A DNA stretch of 64,000 nucleotides, taken from positions 1 through 64,000 of the forward strand of contig JABGOU010000012.1 of assembly GCA_018645325.1 (NCBI GenBank), given 5' to 3'. Source of the stretch: Desulfobacula sp. GTDB taxonomy: Bacteria > Desulfobacterota > Desulfobacteria > Desulfobacterales > Desulfobacteraceae. Positions within the stretch are counted from its first letter, which is position 1; each line of letters starts with the position of its first letter. The position numbers and the translations under genes are program-made. Of the stretch, positions 23,167-31,707 are shown piece by piece. The notes under the pieces were generated by a model. It did no database searches, was not told the DNA's origin, and saw only the letters and a list, made by a program, of their open reading frames with translations.

Positions 23167-23388
23167 TTAAGTCTGATACGGCAAGCCTTCCTTGACAGCC
23201 TTTCTTTGCAGTTCTATGAGGCCTCTTTCAGAAATCCTTATATTCAGCCTCTTGTCCTTTCTTAAAGTATTGCGAGCGTACTCAGTCAACTCTTTTTTTC
23301 TTTTTGAAAGGTCAGCGACAGGAACCCATTCGCCCTTTTCGAAGCTATCCAATATTTCCTTCTCTTCTTTTGTCAGTTTAATCTTCAT
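23167..23388 (-). CDS. Orphan CopG-type antitoxin, probably 3'-truncated
   Basis: A 73-residue protein reading MKIKLTKEEKEILDSFEKGEWVPV... and then RLNIRISERGLIELQRKAVKEGLPYQT. This matches CopG-like antitoxins partnered with RelE/HigB toxins. Family members usually continue for another 15 or so residues (the second helix of the ribbon-helix-helix). Here the frame stops at once on meeting TTAAGTCTGACCCC, a match to the array element's head. No toxin gene lies next to it. It may be an inactive relic. Confidence 0.65.
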   Translation of the reverse strand: MKIKLTKEEKEILDSFEKGEWVPVADLSKRKKELTEYARNTLRKDKRLNIRISERGLIELQRKAVKEGLPYQT

Positions 23389-23607
23389 GTTGTAAAATTA
23401 TCGCAACGTGTGCAGTTCGGCAACATGTTTATGGGTAAATTACCAATATTGCAAGATCTGGCATTATTGGTAATTTGAGAAATTTTTTAATTGGCTTTCC
23501 TCCGGGCAAAGAATTATGGATTGTGTTTGTAATTAAAATTTGTTAGTTTTCTTAGCTTGAAATGAGTATCTTAAAACTTTAACTGTCTTGTCTGTTATTT
23601 GTAATTT

Positions 23608-24498
23608 ATGAAATTATTTATATTTTTGCTTTTTTCGATTTTGTTCTGGCAGGAAACTTTTGCCGGAGATATTCTTTTTTTAGATATTAATAATGCAATT
23701 CCTGAGATACAGGTTGTGCAAGAATATCTGGAGAAAGAAAAAGAACAGGGTAAAGGGCCTGAAGCCCAATCTGAATCCAAACTGGTTATTGTTCCTTCAA
23801 TGCAGACATACAGCATGGAGAAACGCAAAAGAATCCAGGAATTAACAGTTCTAATGAATAAGATGAAGGATAAAAATATTTTACAACCTGGTGGGGACTT
23901 TTCCAGAAAGATTTTTAATCTTGGTAAAGTGATTCGCTGGCACAAAACAGGTGACCCGGATAAGGATTATAGTTTAAATGATTTTTTGCCGGAATTAAAA
24001 GAGGTTTTAAGCAATAATTCATATAATTTTGACAGGGTAATTATTTCTGGCCATCATGGATCTAATTATGGGAGTCTGAATGCGGTCTTAGGCGGTGAAT
24101 TCTTTAATGGGCTCACTGTTGATTCTTTGAAAAAACTACTCAACAATTCACCTGCCACAAAAAATGTAAATTCCCTTATTCTGCTTGGGTGCAAAACAGC
24201 AATTAATAAATTAATGGAGCGGGACGGGGTGGCCTGGGCTGCAGTATTACCAAATTCATTTTTTCAATTTGGATTCAATGAAACCTCACCTGTTAAGACA
24301 GATGAATTAAATCTAGCTATTTTAAGAGAACTGCTTGAAATACAAACTTTAATTTATATGTTTAAGAATGATCAAGATTCAGGAATAACCCCTGACAAAA
24401 TTCTTAAGCAGATCATGAAGATCAAAAGGGGCAACCGGTATTTAGGATTTCGATTAAATAATAAATATTATCAATACCCGAAACATTTTGTAGAGTAG
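23608..24498 (+). CDS. Secreted protein with caspase/CHAT-like His and Cys motifs
   Basis: A 296-residue protein with a short signal peptide (MKLFIFLLFSILFWQETFAG). The middle carries FDRVIISGHHGSNYGS (His149/His150-Gly) and, 45 residues on, NSLILLGCKTAINK (Cys195). This hydrophobic strand plus His-Gly, then hydrophobic strand plus Gly-Cys-x-Thr, is the pattern of clan CD (caspase-like/CHAT) peptidases. No other domain is visible, and there is no PEP-CTERM tail or lipobox. The gene has no close same-strand neighbour. A fold prediction is needed before calling it a peptidase; it could be an inactive homologue. Confidence 0.5.
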   Translation: MKLFIFLLFSILFWQETFAGDILFLDINNAIPEIQVVQEYLEKEKEQGKGPEAQSESKLVIVPSMQTYSMEKRKRIQELTVLMNKMKDKNILQPGGDFSRKIFNLGKVIRWHKTGDPDKDYSLNDFLPELKEVLSNNSYNFDRVIISGHHGSNYGSLNAVLGGEFFNGLTVDSLKKLLNNSPATKNVNSLILLGCKTAINKLMERDGVAWAAVLPNSFFQFGFNETSPVKTDELNLAILRELLEIQTLIYMFKNDQDSGITPDKILKQIMKIKRGNRYLGFRLNNKYYQYPKHFVE

Positions 24499-24608
24499 GC
24501 AGTTATTTCTCCTTATTCATTGGTGACAGGTTCGCCCGGGAAGGAAAAAAAATCGGATAAGAACAGGGATTTGGATCCAATAAAATAATTAAACACAGCT
24601 GTTTAGAT

Positions 24609-24779
24609 TTAATCTTTTTTTCTTAAAAAACTATCCAGGGCCTCAATAACAATATTGGCCAATGCAGTTTGTTTCTCATCTGCAAGTTTTTGAACTCTTT
24701 CTGCCATGACACAAGGAATTTCTATGGTGATACTCTGAGTCGGGTCTTTGCATTCATTCATGATGTTTTCTTTGGCCAT
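24609..24779 (-). CDS. Small ribbon-helix-helix (CopG/Arc-like) protein
   Basis: A 56-residue frame from ATG 24779 to TAA 24609: MAKENIMNECKDPTQSITIE then IPCVMAERVQKLADEKQTAL and ANIVIEALDSFLRKKD. A beta strand (QSITIEIP) followed by two helices is the ribbon-helix-helix plan of CopG-type regulators and antitoxins. GAGGTTGAAAAAA lies upstream. No toxin partner is adjacent. It is 59 nt downstream of the GntR gene on the same strand and might be cotranscribed with it. Confidence 0.6.
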   Translation of the reverse strand: MAKENIMNECKDPTQSITIEIPCVMAERVQKLADEKQTALANIVIEALDSFLRKKD

Positions 24780-24838
24780 TTTTTTCAACCTCTTTAAGAA
24801 GTTTAATATATTTCATCTGCAATCTTACATTAAGATCA

Positions 24839-25537
24839 CTATATGGATTTAATGGTTTTTTCTTTATTAATTTTTTCTATGCTTATTATTGCATGTTTTT
24901 TTACATTTGAGATATGTTTCTTTAAAATCCCGGTTGCACCACTAAGATTGGAATCAGCAATATACTCATATAATTTTATGTGTTCTGAATCCACAGTGTC
25001 CATGGGTGTCACAAAAAGAACATTGCCCCTGTATTTTAAATATAAAAGATCAAAAAGTGATTTCAGGGTATTAATTTGTATGGTGCATCCTGAAAGTGTT
25101 GCAAGTATAAGATGAAATTCCATGTCCTTTAACAGGCGTTCTTTTAAATAAATATCTCTCACAGCATCAAGATGATTGTCCAGAGCTTTTTTCAGTGTCT
25201 TCAAACCCTTATTATCAATTCTTTCTATTGCTTTTGGCAAGAGTGAGATTTCAATTAATTCTCTGAATTCATAAATTTCTATAATTTCTTTTAAACTGAT
25301 ATTTTCAGTATAATAGCCACGATTGGATTCATGCCTGACAAGGCCTTGATATTCAAGCCTTTTTAAGGCCTGGATTACCGGTGTTGTGCTCATTTTAAGT
25401 CGCTTTGCAAGATCACCGTATGAGACTTTTTGTCCCGGTATAATTTCATTTAAAAAAAACATCCGGCGAATACCCATATAAGCTTCCTGGGTAAAATCAT
25501 CTTTGGTCTTTTTATTGTTTATTATTTTTTTTCCCAT
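24839..25537 (-). CDS. GntR-family regulator (FCD/FadR type)
   Basis: A 232-residue regulator. The N-terminal winged helix-turn-helix is visible in GQKVSYGDLAKRLKMSTTPVIQALKRLEYQGLVRHESNRGYYTE (about 35-80). The C-terminal all-helical FCD ligand domain includes EFRELIEISLLPKAIE, LKDMEFHLILATLSG and the metal-site-like His in KKHISNVKKHA. It is divergent from the 2-oxoacid oxidoreductase operon, and an 18-bp inverted repeat lies between. It probably controls that operon in response to an organic acid or acyl-CoA. Confidence 0.85.
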   Translation of the reverse strand: MGKKIINNKKTKDDFTQEAYMGIRRMFFLNEIIPGQKVSYGDLAKRLKMSTTPVIQALKRLEYQGLVRHESNRGYYTENISLKEIIEIYEFRELIEISLLPKAIERIDNKGLKTLKKALDNHLDAVRDIYLKERLLKDMEFHLILATLSGCTIQINTLKSLFDLLYLKYRGNVLFVTPMDTVDSEHIKLYEYIADSNLSGATGILKKHISNVKKHAIISIEKINKEKTIKSI

Positions 25538-25641
25538 AAGCTCAATAGATATACCAAGCCTTTTATAAAATCAATTAAAAAGGGAATATTTTTTAATCCC
25601 CATACCAACTTCTAAATGTCTGAATATCGATGATTTTATTC

Positions 25642-25711
25642 TTGACATAAAGACTGATAAGCGTTAAAAATAATAAATCTGATTAAATATTTGATCAGAT
25701 TTATTATTTTT
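25642..25711 (+). promoter_or_regulatory. Promoter and large inverted-repeat operator
   Basis: TTGACA (25642-25647) with a TAAAAA -10 box at 25665-25670. An 18-bp perfect inverted repeat, AAAAATAATAAATCTGAT at 25666-25683 and its complement at 25694-25711, has a 10-nt spacer. It overlaps the -10 region, as expected for a repressor site; it could also fold as an mRNA hairpin. Confidence 0.65.
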
Positions 25712-25748
25712 ATTGATAAAAGTTTTTATTAAACTCAAGGAGAAAAAA

Positions 25749-26864
25749 ATGGCCTTGTCATTTATGGAAGGAAATGAAGCGCTTGCCAGGGGAGCTATTG
25801 CTGCCGGCTGCAATTTCTTTGCCGGTTATCCCATTACACCTGCAACTACTATTTTTAATAGTATGCTGAAAATGCTGCCCCCTAAAAATGGTATATGTGT
25901 TCAGGGAGAAGATGAAATTGCATCCATGGGATATTGTATCGGTGCATCCATGGCAGGCAAAAAGGCACTTACTGCAACATCCGGCCCAGGTATCAGTCTT
26001 TACAGTGAACAAATATCATTTGCCATTGGCAGTGAAATTCCTCTGGTGATAGCAGATGTACAGCGACTTGGTCCGTCAACAGGGTCAGCAACCAGGGGTG
26101 CAGACTCTGATATTCAATTCTTGAGATGGGGCAGTACAAGCGGTGTGCCTGTAATTGTTCTTGCTCCTAAAGATGCACTTGACTGCTATGTCCTGGCAGT
26201 TCATGCTTTTAATTTTGCTGAAGAATTCAGATGCCCTGTTTTTATCGCCTCCAACAAAGAGATTGGAATGACCAGGGAAAGTTTTGATCTTGATTCTGTT
26301 AAGCTTCCACCGATCATTGAAAGAAAAATGTTTTCAGGAGATTCATATCTTCCCTTTGAAGCAGCCCAGGATGCAGCCCCACCATTTCTTCCCATTGGGG
26401 GGAAAACCCTTGTCAGACAAACATCATCAACCCATGGTCCTGATGGTTACATAACCATTGATCCTGAAGTGATTGCACAGAATCAGGAAAGACTCAGGAA
26501 AAAAATTCATAGTGCCCGAAGCAGAATTACGCTTTTTGAAGAAGATATCAAAGAGAACACAGACACCTTGATCATAAGTTATGGTATTACGGCACGTTCC
26601 GTTGAGGATGCCGCTAAAACACTTGAAAAAAAAGGCAAACCTGTATCAACGCTTACGCTTAAAACTCTATGGCCAACACCTGAAGAACTTTTGCAAAAAA
26701 AAGCTAAATTGTTCAAACGCATTGTGGTTATTGAAATGAATTTAGGCCAATATATAAATGAAATAAAACGAATCCTCTGTGATAAAAAAGTGGAGTTTTA
26801 CGGGCAGATGAACGGAGTGTTAATCACACCTGCAAAAATTATGGAGGTCATTGAAAATGAATAG
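25749..26864 (+). CDS. 2-oxoacid:ferredoxin oxidoreductase, alpha subunit
   Basis: A 371-residue subunit of a KorA/VorB-type enzyme that oxidatively decarboxylates a 2-oxoacid to its acyl-CoA and reduces ferredoxin. ATG 25749 has AAGGAG 6 nt upstream. The opening SFMEGNEALARGAIAAGCNFFAGYPITPATTI is the family signature, followed by QGEDEIASMGYCIGASMAG and the GPGISLYSEQ loop. The gamma domain is not fused here but lies on the next gene. It overlaps that gene by 8 nt. Substrate class (2-oxoglutarate, branched-chain or aryl) is not evident. Confidence 0.9.
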   Translation: MALSFMEGNEALARGAIAAGCNFFAGYPITPATTIFNSMLKMLPPKNGICVQGEDEIASMGYCIGASMAGKKALTATSGPGISLYSEQISFAIGSEIPLVIADVQRLGPSTGSATRGADSDIQFLRWGSTSGVPVIVLAPKDALDCYVLAVHAFNFAEEFRCPVFIASNKEIGMTRESFDLDSVKLPPIIERKMFSGDSYLPFEAAQDAAPPFLPIGGKTLVRQTSSTHGPDGYITIDPEVIAQNQERLRKKIHSARSRITLFEEDIKENTDTLIISYGITARSVEDAAKTLEKKGKPVSTLTLKTLWPTPEELLQKKAKLFKRIVVIEMNLGQYINEIKRILCDKKVEFYGQMNGVLITPAKIMEVIENE

Positions 26865-28161
26865 TTTTTTAAATAGAAACAGACCCCCTGTCTATTGTCC
26901 CGGATGCACCCATGAAAAAATTACCACGGGCCTTGATAAAGCATTGATCAATCTGGGCCTTGATGCAGACAAAACAGTTATTGTAACTGATATAGGCTGT
27001 TCAGGATTGTTTGATACTTTTTTCAATGTTCATGCACTTCATGGAGTTCACGGCCGGGCGCTTACCTATGCTTCGGGAATTAAACTTGCCAATCCTGAAC
27101 TGAATGTAATTGTCACAATGGGCGATGGCGGGCTTGGTATTGGTGGTGCGCACGTATTAGCCGCCTGCAGAAGAAATCTTGACCTAACCCTGATTATTCT
27201 CAATAATTTTAATTTTGGTATGACGGGTGGACAATATTCCGCCACAACACCAACGGATGCAATAGTGGGATCTGAATTCCTTAATCAGGCTGAAATTCCT
27301 CTTGATATATGCGCTATTGCCGAAAGTGCAGGTGCAACCTATATTGACAGATGTTCCGGTCTTGACCCAGCCCTGCCGGAAAAAATTGTAAAAGCAATGG
27401 AGCATAGAGGATTTTCAATAATTGAGACCCTTGGCATGTGCACGGGTCGCTATACAAAAAGAAACAAGCTGACTCCAAAAGTTATTGATAAGATCATAAG
27501 TGATCTTCCTGAAAAGTCAGGTATCATAGAAAAAAACAAAAGACCTGAATATGGTGAACGGTACAGGGCGCTGTCAAAAGAGAGAACAAGGTTTTTCGAG
27601 GCAGTAACCATTGAAAAGCAAATTGATCTTAAAGACTATAAAAAGCAGGAAGTTGTTATCCTGGGCAGCGCAGGGATGCGGATCGTGACGGCTGGTGACA
27701 TTGTCTGTTACTCAGGTCTTTGTGCAGGCATGAATGTGTCCATGAAAAATGACTATAATATTACTGTTCTAAGGGGCCAGTCCGTAAGCGAAATACTTAT
27801 CTCTCCTGAAAAAATCGGTTATCCCGGTATTGAATCTCCTTCTGTTGTGTTAGCCTTAAGTGATGAAGGAGTCCAGCGACGAAATAAAATTTTTGCAAAC
27901 CTTAAACCAGGCACCTTTGTTTTAAAAGAAAAGAGTGTTGATATCCCCCAAACCCCGGCAGATGTATTTGAAATCGATTTTAAAGAATTAAAAATCAAAA
28001 AACAGGATTGGGCTTTGGCTTCTCTCGGGGTAATGGCTAAAAATGATAAGGCAATTAACAAAGAGATGTTAGGTTATGCCTTAAAATCATATTTTAATCA
28101 AAAAGTTTATGAGGTCGCAATGGAAACCATTGAAAAAATATTCCAGGATAAAAAAGTTTGA
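26857..28161 (+). CDS. 2-oxoacid:ferredoxin oxidoreductase, fused beta-gamma subunit
   Basis: A 434-residue protein. Residues 1-240 are the thiamine-diphosphate-binding beta subunit: YCPGCTHEKI, TDIGCSGLFD, GRALTYASGIKLANPELNVIVTMGDGG (Mg/TPP motif GDGG). Residues about 265-430 are a gamma-type domain (EVVILGSAGMRIVTAGDIVCYSGLCAGMNVSMKNDYNITVLRGQSVSEIL). The beta-gamma fusion is less common than separate genes. Start ATG 26857 overlaps the alpha stop. No 4Fe-4S delta subunit is encoded nearby, so ferredoxin reduction must rely on cofactors in this complex or on another gene. Confidence 0.88.
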   Translation: MNSFLNRNRPPVYCPGCTHEKITTGLDKALINLGLDADKTVIVTDIGCSGLFDTFFNVHALHGVHGRALTYASGIKLANPELNVIVTMGDGGLGIGGAHVLAACRRNLDLTLIILNNFNFGMTGGQYSATTPTDAIVGSEFLNQAEIPLDICAIAESAGATYIDRCSGLDPALPEKIVKAMEHRGFSIIETLGMCTGRYTKRNKLTPKVIDKIISDLPEKSGIIEKNKRPEYGERYRALSKERTRFFEAVTIEKQIDLKDYKKQEVVILGSAGMRIVTAGDIVCYSGLCAGMNVSMKNDYNITVLRGQSVSEILISPEKIGYPGIESPSVVLALSDEGVQRRNKIFANLKPGTFVLKEKSVDIPQTPADVFEIDFKELKIKKQDWALASLGVMAKNDKAINKEMLGYALKSYFNQKVYEVAMETIEKIFQDKKV

Positions 28162-28219
28162 AACACTGATTAGGCCTTTAAGTTGGTATATATTTGTGCT
28201 AACTAAAGCAAGAATAAAA

Positions 28220-28354
28220 GTAATTATTCAGCTCTTACGCTTGAAACCGCCCTGTCTGATGGATATTTGTTTCGAGGCTATTCGCTTAACCTCCTGCAAA
28301 TATCCATCAGACAGGGCTTTGGGGATAACTTTTTTTAACGGGCTGAACAATTAC
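28220..28354. repeat. 135-bp MITE-like inverted-repeat element, copy 1
   Basis: Terminal inverted repeats GTAATTATTCAGC (28220-28232) and GCTGAACAATTAC (28342-28354) differ by one base. A perfect 21-bp inner inverted repeat starts GCCCTGTCTGATGG at 28249-28269 and has its complement at 28297-28317. No coding capacity. It lies between the oxidoreductase and MFS genes. Confidence 0.85.
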
Positions 28355-28447
28355 TAACAAAATAGATAAAAAAAGTAACTAACTATAGACCCTGGTTCGG
28401 CTAAAGAATGCCGGGCCGGGGTTTATCAAGCCAGATGAGCTTTTTAT

Positions 28448-29686
28448 ATGCAAAATATCAATCAATCAGTTTTCAGAGTTTTTTTGCCATTTGCATTTGG
28501 ATATTTTTTATCATACCTTTTCCGGGTTGTGAATGCAGTCATTGCCCCGGATCTTGTAGCTGATTTACATATTAATCCTTCACAACTGGGGCTTTTAACT
28601 TCCACCTATTTTATAGCATTTGCTTCTTCCCAATTACCCCTTGGTATTTTACTGGACCGGTTCGGTCCCAGAATAGTGGAATCATTTCTTCTGGTTTTTG
28701 CCGGAATCGGTGCTTTAATATTTGCAAAATCGCAAACCCTTACAGGTGTTATCATTGGTCGGGCATTTATCGGTTTTGGGGTCTCGGCATGTCTCATGGC
28801 AGCTTTTAAATCTTATGTCATCTGGTTCCCTGAAAAATTATGGCCAAGGATCAATGGATTTCAAATGGCTGCAGGAGGCCTTGGTGCCCTGTCAGCCACC
28901 ACACCGGTTGAATGGCTTCTTAACTTTACAGACTGGCGGGGCTTGTTTCTTTTATTGTCAATTCTTTCATTTTCCATTGCTTTAGGCGTTTTTCTTGTTG
29001 TGCCTGAAAAAAAATCCCAAAACAGGACAGACAGTTTTTCTTTACAGATTAAAGGCATAAAACAGGTTTTTAAATCTCAAGATTTTTGGCGTATTGCCCC
29101 CCTGGCCACAATGGCCCAGGCAAGTTTTATCGCTTTGCAGGGTCTTTGGGCTGGACCATGGTTAAGAGATATTGCAGGTATGTCAAGACCACAGATAGCG
29201 ATTGTATTATCCTGTGCCGCCATTGCAATGATATTCGGATTTATCTGCCTTGGATTTCTTGCTGAAAAACTTGCCCAGAGAGGGATCAGCATTTTTTATA
29301 CTGCTGTAACGGGGATGAGTATGTTTATGGGCATCCAGATCTTCATTGCATTCCAGATTCAGATTGCTCCTACATTTTTATGGGTATTGTTTAGTTTTTT
29401 TGGAACTTCAGGAATTCTCTCGTATTCAGCCTTGTCTTATTGTTTTCCTAAAACCTTGTCAGGCAGAGTGACAACCAGCATCAATCTTTTGGTTTTTATA
29501 GCTGCTTTTATTTTACAATGGGCTATTGGTGCTGTCATCAACCTTTGGGAAGTATCTGCACAAGGGAGTTATCATCCATCCGGATACCGGGCCGGCTTTT
29601 TAATGATTTTAGGCCTCCAGGTAATCGGGCTTGCCTGGTTCTTTTTTTCCGGATTTAAGTTTAATCATTCAAAAGCTGCGGAATAA
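28448..29686 (+). CDS. Major facilitator superfamily transporter
   Basis: A 412-residue membrane protein with about 12 predicted helices. It has the MFS loop motif between helices 2 and 3 (GILLDRFGPRIVE) and an early FLSYLFRVVNAVIAPDLVADL. It lies downstream of, and in line with, the 2-oxoacid oxidoreductase genes. A reasonable inference is that it imports the organic acid that feeds that enzyme, but the substrate cannot be read from sequence. MITE-like copies flank it on both sides (ends 28354 and start 29743), which may interrupt cotranscription. Confidence 0.85.
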   Translation: MQNINQSVFRVFLPFAFGYFLSYLFRVVNAVIAPDLVADLHINPSQLGLLTSTYFIAFASSQLPLGILLDRFGPRIVESFLLVFAGIGALIFAKSQTLTGVIIGRAFIGFGVSACLMAAFKSYVIWFPEKLWPRINGFQMAAGGLGALSATTPVEWLLNFTDWRGLFLLLSILSFSIALGVFLVVPEKKSQNRTDSFSLQIKGIKQVFKSQDFWRIAPLATMAQASFIALQGLWAGPWLRDIAGMSRPQIAIVLSCAAIAMIFGFICLGFLAEKLAQRGISIFYTAVTGMSMFMGIQIFIAFQIQIAPTFLWVLFSFFGTSGILSYSALSYCFPKTLSGRVTTSINLLVFIAAFILQWAIGAVINLWEVSAQGSYHPSGYRAGFLMILGLQVIGLAWFFFSGFKFNHSKAAE

Positions 29687-29742
29687 TTCTGGATTTACTT
29701 TAAAATGAAGACAAACTGATAAGGGCCCACTCAAAAATAATA

Positions 29743-29840
29743 GTAATTATTCAGCTCTTACGTTTGAAACCGCCCTGTCTGATGGATATTTGTTTCGATG
29801 CTAAACGCTTAACCTCCTGCAAATATCCATCAGGCAGGGC
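29743..29840. repeat. MITE-like element, copy 2 (right end missing)
   Basis: GTAATTATTCAGC at 29743-29755 and both arms of the inner inverted repeat are present (right arm has one change, CAGGCAGGGC). The right terminal repeat is missing; the copy ends where the pspA-like reading frame ends (stop at 29849). Confidence 0.8.
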
Positions 29841-29848
29841 TTTTGAAA

Positions 29849-30535
29849 TCATTTTTCCGGCAGCATTTTAAGCGCCATTAATTTTGCAACTTCATCATCC
29901 ACATCCGGTGATGCCCCTGATCCGTATTTGTCTTCCAAAGAAGTACCAGCATCAGTTTGTGAAGAAAGCTCATCCCATGCTTCGGCTTCTGTCTCCTCTT
30001 CTATAACTGCTTTTTCAAGGTCGTTAAGCTTAGACAGGGGACCATCATTTATATTAAAATTGGAGGAAGCCATGGAGAGCTCTTTTCTAACTTTGGCACC
30101 TTCTTTTCTGGCACTCAGGCTTATCATATTACGCTCTGCAGATGAAATTTTTGCTCTGGCACTATTCAGGTTTGCCCTCAGCGAATCAATTATCTGCTGA
30201 TTCTTGGCTGTCTCGTTCGTTAGAAATCTTACCTGTTTCAGGGCTTCGGTTTTTAGCCTTATTGCCTCTCGGCAATCTGATTCATTTCCACTTTTAGCTG
30301 CTTTTTCAGCAAAGCTCTGGTACTTAACTTCATCAGCCTGGGCAGAATACAATTCTTTTTCCACACGCTTGTTTGCGGCAATCAATTGGGAAATCTTTAT
30401 GGTAAAATCCTTTACCTGCTTTTTAGAGTCCTCTATTGCAAATTTACCCTCACGTACGGGATCTGACATATTTTTAGAAAGCTCGTTATCTTTGCCACGA
30501 ATCCAGGAACCTATGGATTTTAAAAATTTGGACAT
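29849..30535 (-). CDS. PspA/IM30-family protein (YjfJ-like)
   Basis: A 228-residue, almost wholly helical protein. The opening FLKSIGSWIRGKDNELSKNMSDPVREGKFAIEDSKKQVKDF and the coiled coil through about residue 150 match the PspA/IM30 family. The C-terminal tail is acidic. PspA-type proteins bind and stabilise the inner membrane under stress. It is the last gene of a five-gene minus-strand cluster whose neighbours (DUF2170, DUF2491, DUF350) match E. coli yjfI, yjfK and yjfL, so this is the yjfJ counterpart. Its 3' end abuts MITE copy 2. Confidence 0.88.
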   Translation of the reverse strand: MSKFLKSIGSWIRGKDNELSKNMSDPVREGKFAIEDSKKQVKDFTIKISQLIAANKRVEKELYSAQADEVKYQSFAEKAAKSGNESDCREAIRLKTEALKQVRFLTNETAKNQQIIDSLRANLNSARAKISSAERNMISLSARKEGAKVRKELSMASSNFNINDGPLSKLNDLEKAVIEEETEAEAWDELSSQTDAGTSLEDKYGSGASPDVDDEVAKLMALKMLPEK

Positions 30536-30567
30536 AATTATTCTCCTGTTATCTTAAATTTTATATT

Positions 30568-31011
30568 TTAACAAATAACACTAGCTTTCAACAGCACCGG
30601 GACAACTGAAAGAGCTGACCAAAGGCTCTCCACAGAGGCAAGAATTTCCTGGTCAGAAAGATCGCCTAAAGGAAGGCTGTCCGTAAGAACGATGGGCCAT
30701 TTTTCTTCATCATCCAAGTCAGGATCTTCTGTGGCGCTTATAATGGCAAATGCATAGGGACGAATCATGGTATTATAATCAAGCAGGGTAAAAAGGACAT
30801 TGGACATTTCTTCTTCCTTGATATCCCCCATCCTTGCGATCTGGCAGTTTATAATTACCTGATTTTGCCCTTTATCAATGGTAAAGACAGAAGTAAAAGG
30901 AATAGATTTACCTCCAATCTTCATAACAACACCTTCGTTGTTTCTTATGGTCTCATAACCTGCTGACTCCAGTACCTCTTCAATCTGTTCTAAACTTGAA
31001 ATGTTTTTCAT
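30568..31011 (-). CDS. DUF2170 protein (YjfI-like)
   Basis: A 147-residue cytoplasmic protein. ISSLEQIEEVLESAGYETIRNN, then MKIGGKSIPFTSVFTID, matches DUF2170. ATG 31011 is chosen, with GAGGT 8 nt upstream; a GTG at 31017 is in frame. Family members travel with PspA homologues and DUF2491 proteins. Function is not established; membrane stress is implied by context only. The 32-nt gap to the PspA gene suggests cotranscription. Confidence 0.8.
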   Translation of the reverse strand: MKNISSLEQIEEVLESAGYETIRNNEGVVMKIGGKSIPFTSVFTIDKGQNQVIINCQIARMGDIKEEEMSNVLFTLLDYNTMIRPYAFAIISATEDPDLDDEEKWPIVLTDSLPLGDLSDQEILASVESLWSALSVVPVLLKASVIC

Positions 31012-31037
31012 AATCACTACCTCTTTTAGGTTTAAAA

Positions 31038-31694
31038 TTAAGCTTCTAGTATATCGATTTCAGTGGGACGCAGATTGCAGCCTATCATCAGTCTGATAAG
31101 ACCGCCATCTGAACTGTCCTGCCCTCCCATCTCCAAAAGGAGAAGTTCCGGATTATCACACTTTTGTTTTGCCTGGTACTCCACAATGGTGGCAATTTGA
31201 TTATTAATCTTTGATGGAACTGGCAATAGTTCACAACTGCAGTGCATCTCTTTAAAACCTTTTTGTCCGTAAATCAACACTTCATCATTGTCTGATTCAA
31301 TTTCCATATGGTCTGTAAACTTAAGATCATTATATTGAAAATTTGCTGGATTGTCCGGTTCCATGAATAACCAGAGATTCTCCTGGTCCATCATATCCTT
31401 TCTATTGCCGGGCTCAAACTCGGGGTGTTCAAAATAGACCCTGAGCTCTATTTCCTGTTCAACAATTTTAACCATGAGCCATATTATATCCCCTGGGTCA
31501 TCGAGCAAAAAAAAGTTCCATTCGGCCAGACCATTGAGTTCTTTAAGTTGGTATACAGTCTTGACCACATAGTCCACCCCTCTCATTCCATTGCCTTTTT
31601 CCATGGAGTCTTCTATTGCCTGCTTATCCTTAAGGGTAATGGTTGACCCTGGATTTATCCCCTGCCAGAAACCTTTCTTATCGATATCTAACAT
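31038..31694 (-). CDS. DUF2491 protein (YjfK-like)
   Basis: A 218-residue soluble protein with DUF2491 features: GINPGSTITLKDKQAIEDSM, WNFFLLDDPGDIIWLMVKIVEQEIELRVYFE and the final GGQDSSDGGLIRLMIGCNL. Its E. coli counterpart yjfK lies next to yjfJ in the same stress cluster. No catalytic motif is apparent. It is encoded 26 nt before the DUF2170 gene and 13 nt after the Ser/Arg-rich membrane protein gene, consistent with a single operon. Confidence 0.8.
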   Translation of the reverse strand: MLDIDKKGFWQGINPGSTITLKDKQAIEDSMEKGNGMRGVDYVVKTVYQLKELNGLAEWNFFLLDDPGDIIWLMVKIVEQEIELRVYFEHPEFEPGNRKDMMDQENLWLFMEPDNPANFQYNDLKFTDHMEIESDNDEVLIYGQKGFKEMHCSCELLPVPSKINNQIATIVEYQAKQKCDNPELLLLEMGGQDSSDGGLIRLMIGCNLRPTEIDILEA

Positions 31695-31707
31695 TTCAAT
31701 TTCCCAT

